Shown here: piece after piece, positions 62,096-64,000 of the stretch
Layout: each line of letters starts with the position of its first letter
How positions within the stretch are numbered: the first letter of the stretch is position 1
Source of the DNA: CAIQPV01 sp964480365
GTDB lineage: Bacteria; Pseudomonadota; Gammaproteobacteria; Burkholderiales; Gallionellaceae
NCBI GenBank assembly: GCA_964480365.1
Contig: CAYZPM010000006.1
Span: 27,339-91,338, forward strand
Direction: 5' to 3'
Length of the DNA: 64,000 nt
Notes under the pieces: model-generated
What the model was told of the DNA's origin: nothing
Seen by the model: the letters and a program-made list of their open reading frames with translations, nothing else
Database searches by the model: none
Translations under genes and position numbers: made by a program

Positions 62096-63760
62096 TCAGG
62101 TTTGCCGTTTCAGTGCTCCCCGTACTGCGGCAACGCGCGCAACCGGATTGAGCGTGTCGCGGATGTCAGGCAGATTTCCTTTCAAATTGGCCTGCCGGGT
62201 ATGGTCTACGCCTGAAGTAAGCTGTAATACAGCGCCGGGAACGGAATAAGTGGCAGCGGCCTGGTTGGCTGTGATCAGCGCATGGGATGCGGCATCGGCC
62301 AGCAAGGCTTGAAGCACGCTGTTGGCGTTGTCGAATGTTGTGGATGTCGCAGTGACAGTCGGCGTTGTTGCTACTGGCGTAGCGGTTGTCGGCGGCAAAA
62401 TGCTTGTGACCGTATTTCCGGTTGTAGCAGGTGCGACGGCGGCGGCGGTGGTGCTGGTCTGTGTAGCCGTCGGGGCGGCTGTTGTGGTTGTCTGGCTCCC
62501 GGTTGCGCTTGTCGCCGGTAAATTTCCAACGGATGGGGTTGCGTTTTCTGCAAGCAAATTTGCTGTGGTATTGGCGATGACCGCAGTGGTAACAGCGAGC
62601 GCAGTAGCCTCAGTAGCAATAGCAGACGTAGAAGTGGCAGCCGTAATGGCAGTGGTCGTAGCTAGTCCTGTTTCAGTTGGTGCGGTATTCGCAACGAGTG
62701 TAATAGCGGACTGAGCCTGCGTCGTGTTGCCGGTTGGCAAGGCTGCTGGAGCGGTTGCGGTATTGATAACGGCTGTTGCTGTATTGGAGATGTTCAACGC
62801 CGCCGTTGCAAGGTATTCCGCTGTTGCTATGTTCACGTTCGCCGTTGGCAAGTTGACCTGAACTTGGCCCGCGTTGGCGGCAAGCACGTTTGCGGCTACG
62901 CCCTGAGTGTTGTTGGGAACGGGATTAGTCAGATTTATTGCAGCTTTCGTTGTTGCAGGAACGGCGGTCGCAGCCTGATTGGTACTGACAGAAGATGGGT
63001 TTCCAGTTATAACTTGGGCGTTATTGAAGGCTGTATTCGTCGTGTTTACAGTTACTGCCGATACCAAATTTCCCGTCATTGCCATGTTCAAGTTCGTCGT
63101 TGGCATGTTCAAGTTCGTCGTTGGCAGATTGTTCTGAACTGGATTCATGTTGACGGCAGGGGCGGTGCCCGTAGCCTGATTGGTGCTGACGGCAGATGGG
63201 TTTCCGGTTATGGATGGGGCGTTATCGGCAATTGTATTGCTCGTGTTTGTGGTCGCTGTCGTCGTTCCGGTATCAAGGAGAGTCGCAAACACGGTATCCG
63301 AAACCTGGCTGGCGGTGGTGGCTGGCACGCCTGCAATCTCGCCGTTGGCGTTAAGTAAGCTTGGAATGATCGAGTTCGTTGGTTCCGTAATTGTGCCGCC
63401 TACCAATACATTGACCAATGCGTCTGCCGGGTTGGCAGGCGTCAGCAATGCGTTGATGGCGTTTGTGAGGTCGGTGCTTGTCGCGTTGGCGTTCAGCCCC
63501 AAAGCTAAAGCCAATTGCTGTTGCTGCGCCGGAGTGAGACCGGATAGCGAAAAGGTGGGGGTAAAAGATTGCAACAGGCTGATAGCATCATAGGTCAATG
63601 AGGCTGAGTCGCTGGTAGCGCCAAGCGTGGTAATCGAGCTTGGGGTTACTACCGATGAAGATGTAACCAGTCCAACTTGGGAAACATTCCCTAACGCATG
63701 CAAGGGACTGACCGTGACCGCGCCGTTAATATACGATACCGGTTGTATTAAGGTCGTCAT
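62096..63760 (-). CDS. Thr/Ala-rich repetitive protein, possible glycosylation substrate
   Basis: 554 residues from the ATG at 63760 (AGAGGT upstream; the ATG two codons earlier is too close). No signal peptide. The N-terminal about 130 residues are more ordered (LTPAQQQQLALALGLN; LTNAINALLTPANPADALVNVLVGG). A middle and C-terminal tract of Thr, Ala, Asn and Val follows, with internal repeats ITGNPSxVSTNQA (twice) and a tandem LPTTNLNMPTTNLNM unit. It ends with a basic QANLKGNLPDIRDTLNPVARV tail. Very rich in Ser/Thr. No family recognised; secretion by a signal-less route or a surface filament role is only a guess. Confidence 0.7.
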   Translation of the reverse strand: MTTLIQPVSYINGAVTVSPLHALGNVSQVGLVTSSSVVTPSSITTLGATSDSASLTYDAISLLQSFTPTFSLSGLTPAQQQQLALALGLNANATSTDLTNAINALLTPANPADALVNVLVGGTITEPTNSIIPSLLNANGEIAGVPATTASQVSDTVFATLLDTGTTTATTNTSNTIADNAPSITGNPSAVSTNQATGTAPAVNMNPVQNNLPTTNLNMPTTNLNMAMTGNLVSAVTVNTTNTAFNNAQVITGNPSSVSTNQAATAVPATTKAAINLTNPVPNNTQGVAANVLAANAGQVQVNLPTANVNIATAEYLATAALNISNTATAVINTATAPAALPTGNTTQAQSAITLVANTAPTETGLATTTAITAATSTSAIATEATALAVTTAVIANTTANLLAENATPSVGNLPATSATGSQTTTTAAPTATQTSTTAAAVAPATTGNTVTSILPPTTATPVATTPTVTATSTTFDNANSVLQALLADAASHALITANQAAATYSVPGAVLQLTSGVDHTRQANLKGNLPDIRDTLNPVARVAAVRGALKRQT

Positions 63761-63764
63761 TGCC

Positions 63765-64000
63765 ATTACCTCTGCTGCCTTCTACTGCCAAGCGAGTCAC
63801 GTACAAGCAATTACACGCTTAACCGTTTGGCAGGTCAAGCGGAAGTTGGTTCAGCATTTTTCCATGCAAGCATCAGCTTTGGCTTTACATTCTTGGCGGC
63901 ACTTGTTATCTTTGGTTTCGGAGATGGCATGCCTCCCGGAGTTTTCTCACCGAACCGCCCGCAAGGGCTGATGATGCCTACCGATAACCCGGCAACGGGG
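63765..64000. other. Right-edge region without a recognised gene
   Basis: About 235 bases upstream of the Thr/Ala-rich gene. The promoter of that gene should be here. Open frames run to the edge on both strands (plus: ending PTDNPATG; minus: PVAGLSVGIISP), but neither matches a known family and no RNA was recognised. Confidence 0.3.

Noticed and set aside
62096..63760. CRISPR or tandem-repeat array in the Thr/Ala-rich gene
   Set aside because: The repeats are in-frame codon repeats (for example the 21-nt TTCAAGTTCGTCGTTGGCATG unit region near 63082-63125) and not spaced direct repeats with unique spacers.
63864..64000. Start of another gene at the right edge (frame ending PTDNPATG)
   Set aside because: Only about 45 codons are visible, both strands are open and no family is recognised.

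Overview
The window reads as chromosomal DNA of a chemolithotrophic betaproteobacterium. The best guess is the Gallionellaceae or wider Nitrosomonadales (Sideroxydans/Gallionella/Thiobacillus type). The reasons are a qmoAB-hdrCB module of dissimilatory sulfur metabolism, a large number of cyclic-di-GMP and sensor genes, and betaproteobacterial housekeeping genes (gloB, rnhA, dnaQ, miaA, mutL). The taxonomic placement is inferred from gene content only.

Layout. 1-5.5 kb, minus strand: phosphodiesterase, qmoA, qmoB, hdrC and the start of hdrB, which runs off the left edge. 5.8-7.7 kb: a NarX/NarL-like two-component pair. 7.9-13.6 kb, minus strand: a periplasmic ABC-type substrate-binding protein, a GGDEF-EAL protein and a histidine kinase; the last two share a related membrane sensor module. 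13.7-20.4 kb, plus strand: a four-gene enzyme cassette (ThDP enzyme, SDR, two small citrate-synthase-like proteins) followed by a TonB-dependent receptor. The cassette and the receptor each carry a copy of the same roughly 170-nt 5' leader, with hairpins, one of which shows a compensatory base change. 20.8-25.1 kb, minus strand: an ABC exporter with permease, ATPase, adaptor and outer-membrane lipoprotein. 25-30 kb: small envelope proteins, a trans-sulfuration enzyme, an FAD reductase and a DUF2934 protein. 30.3-42.2 kb: tRNA-Ser(GGA) and mostly housekeeping genes. 42.4-47 kb: a complete DSF quorum-sensing set (rpfF, rpfC, rpfG). 47.4-50.5 kb: a 36-residue-repeat coiled-coil protein and a GAF-GAF-PAS class III cyclase. 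50.5-56.6 kb, minus strand: a tandemly duplicated module of FecR-domain surface-type proteins and a TPR plus beta-barrel protein (possible Slam/type XI-like pair), with the relic of a second barrel gene. 56.9-59.7 kb: a long coiled-coil membrane protein. 59.8-63.8 kb, minus strand: a SPINDLY/OGT-type TPR glycosyltransferase beside a Thr/Ala-rich repetitive protein, a possible glycosylation substrate.

Dispersed repeats are frequent: GTAGG...CCTAC palindromes at several gene ends, a CGTCATTCCCGC-type inverted repeat, a CACGAAAA-type inverted repeat, and three copies of a MITE-like element (109-165 bp). One MITE copy supplies the stop codon of the long coiled-coil gene.

The most promising candidate for an undescribed system is the 13.7-20.4 kb region. 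There a structured leader RNA appears to join a small-molecule biosynthesis cassette to an outer-membrane receptor, with a sensor/c-di-GMP cluster on one side and an exporter on the other.
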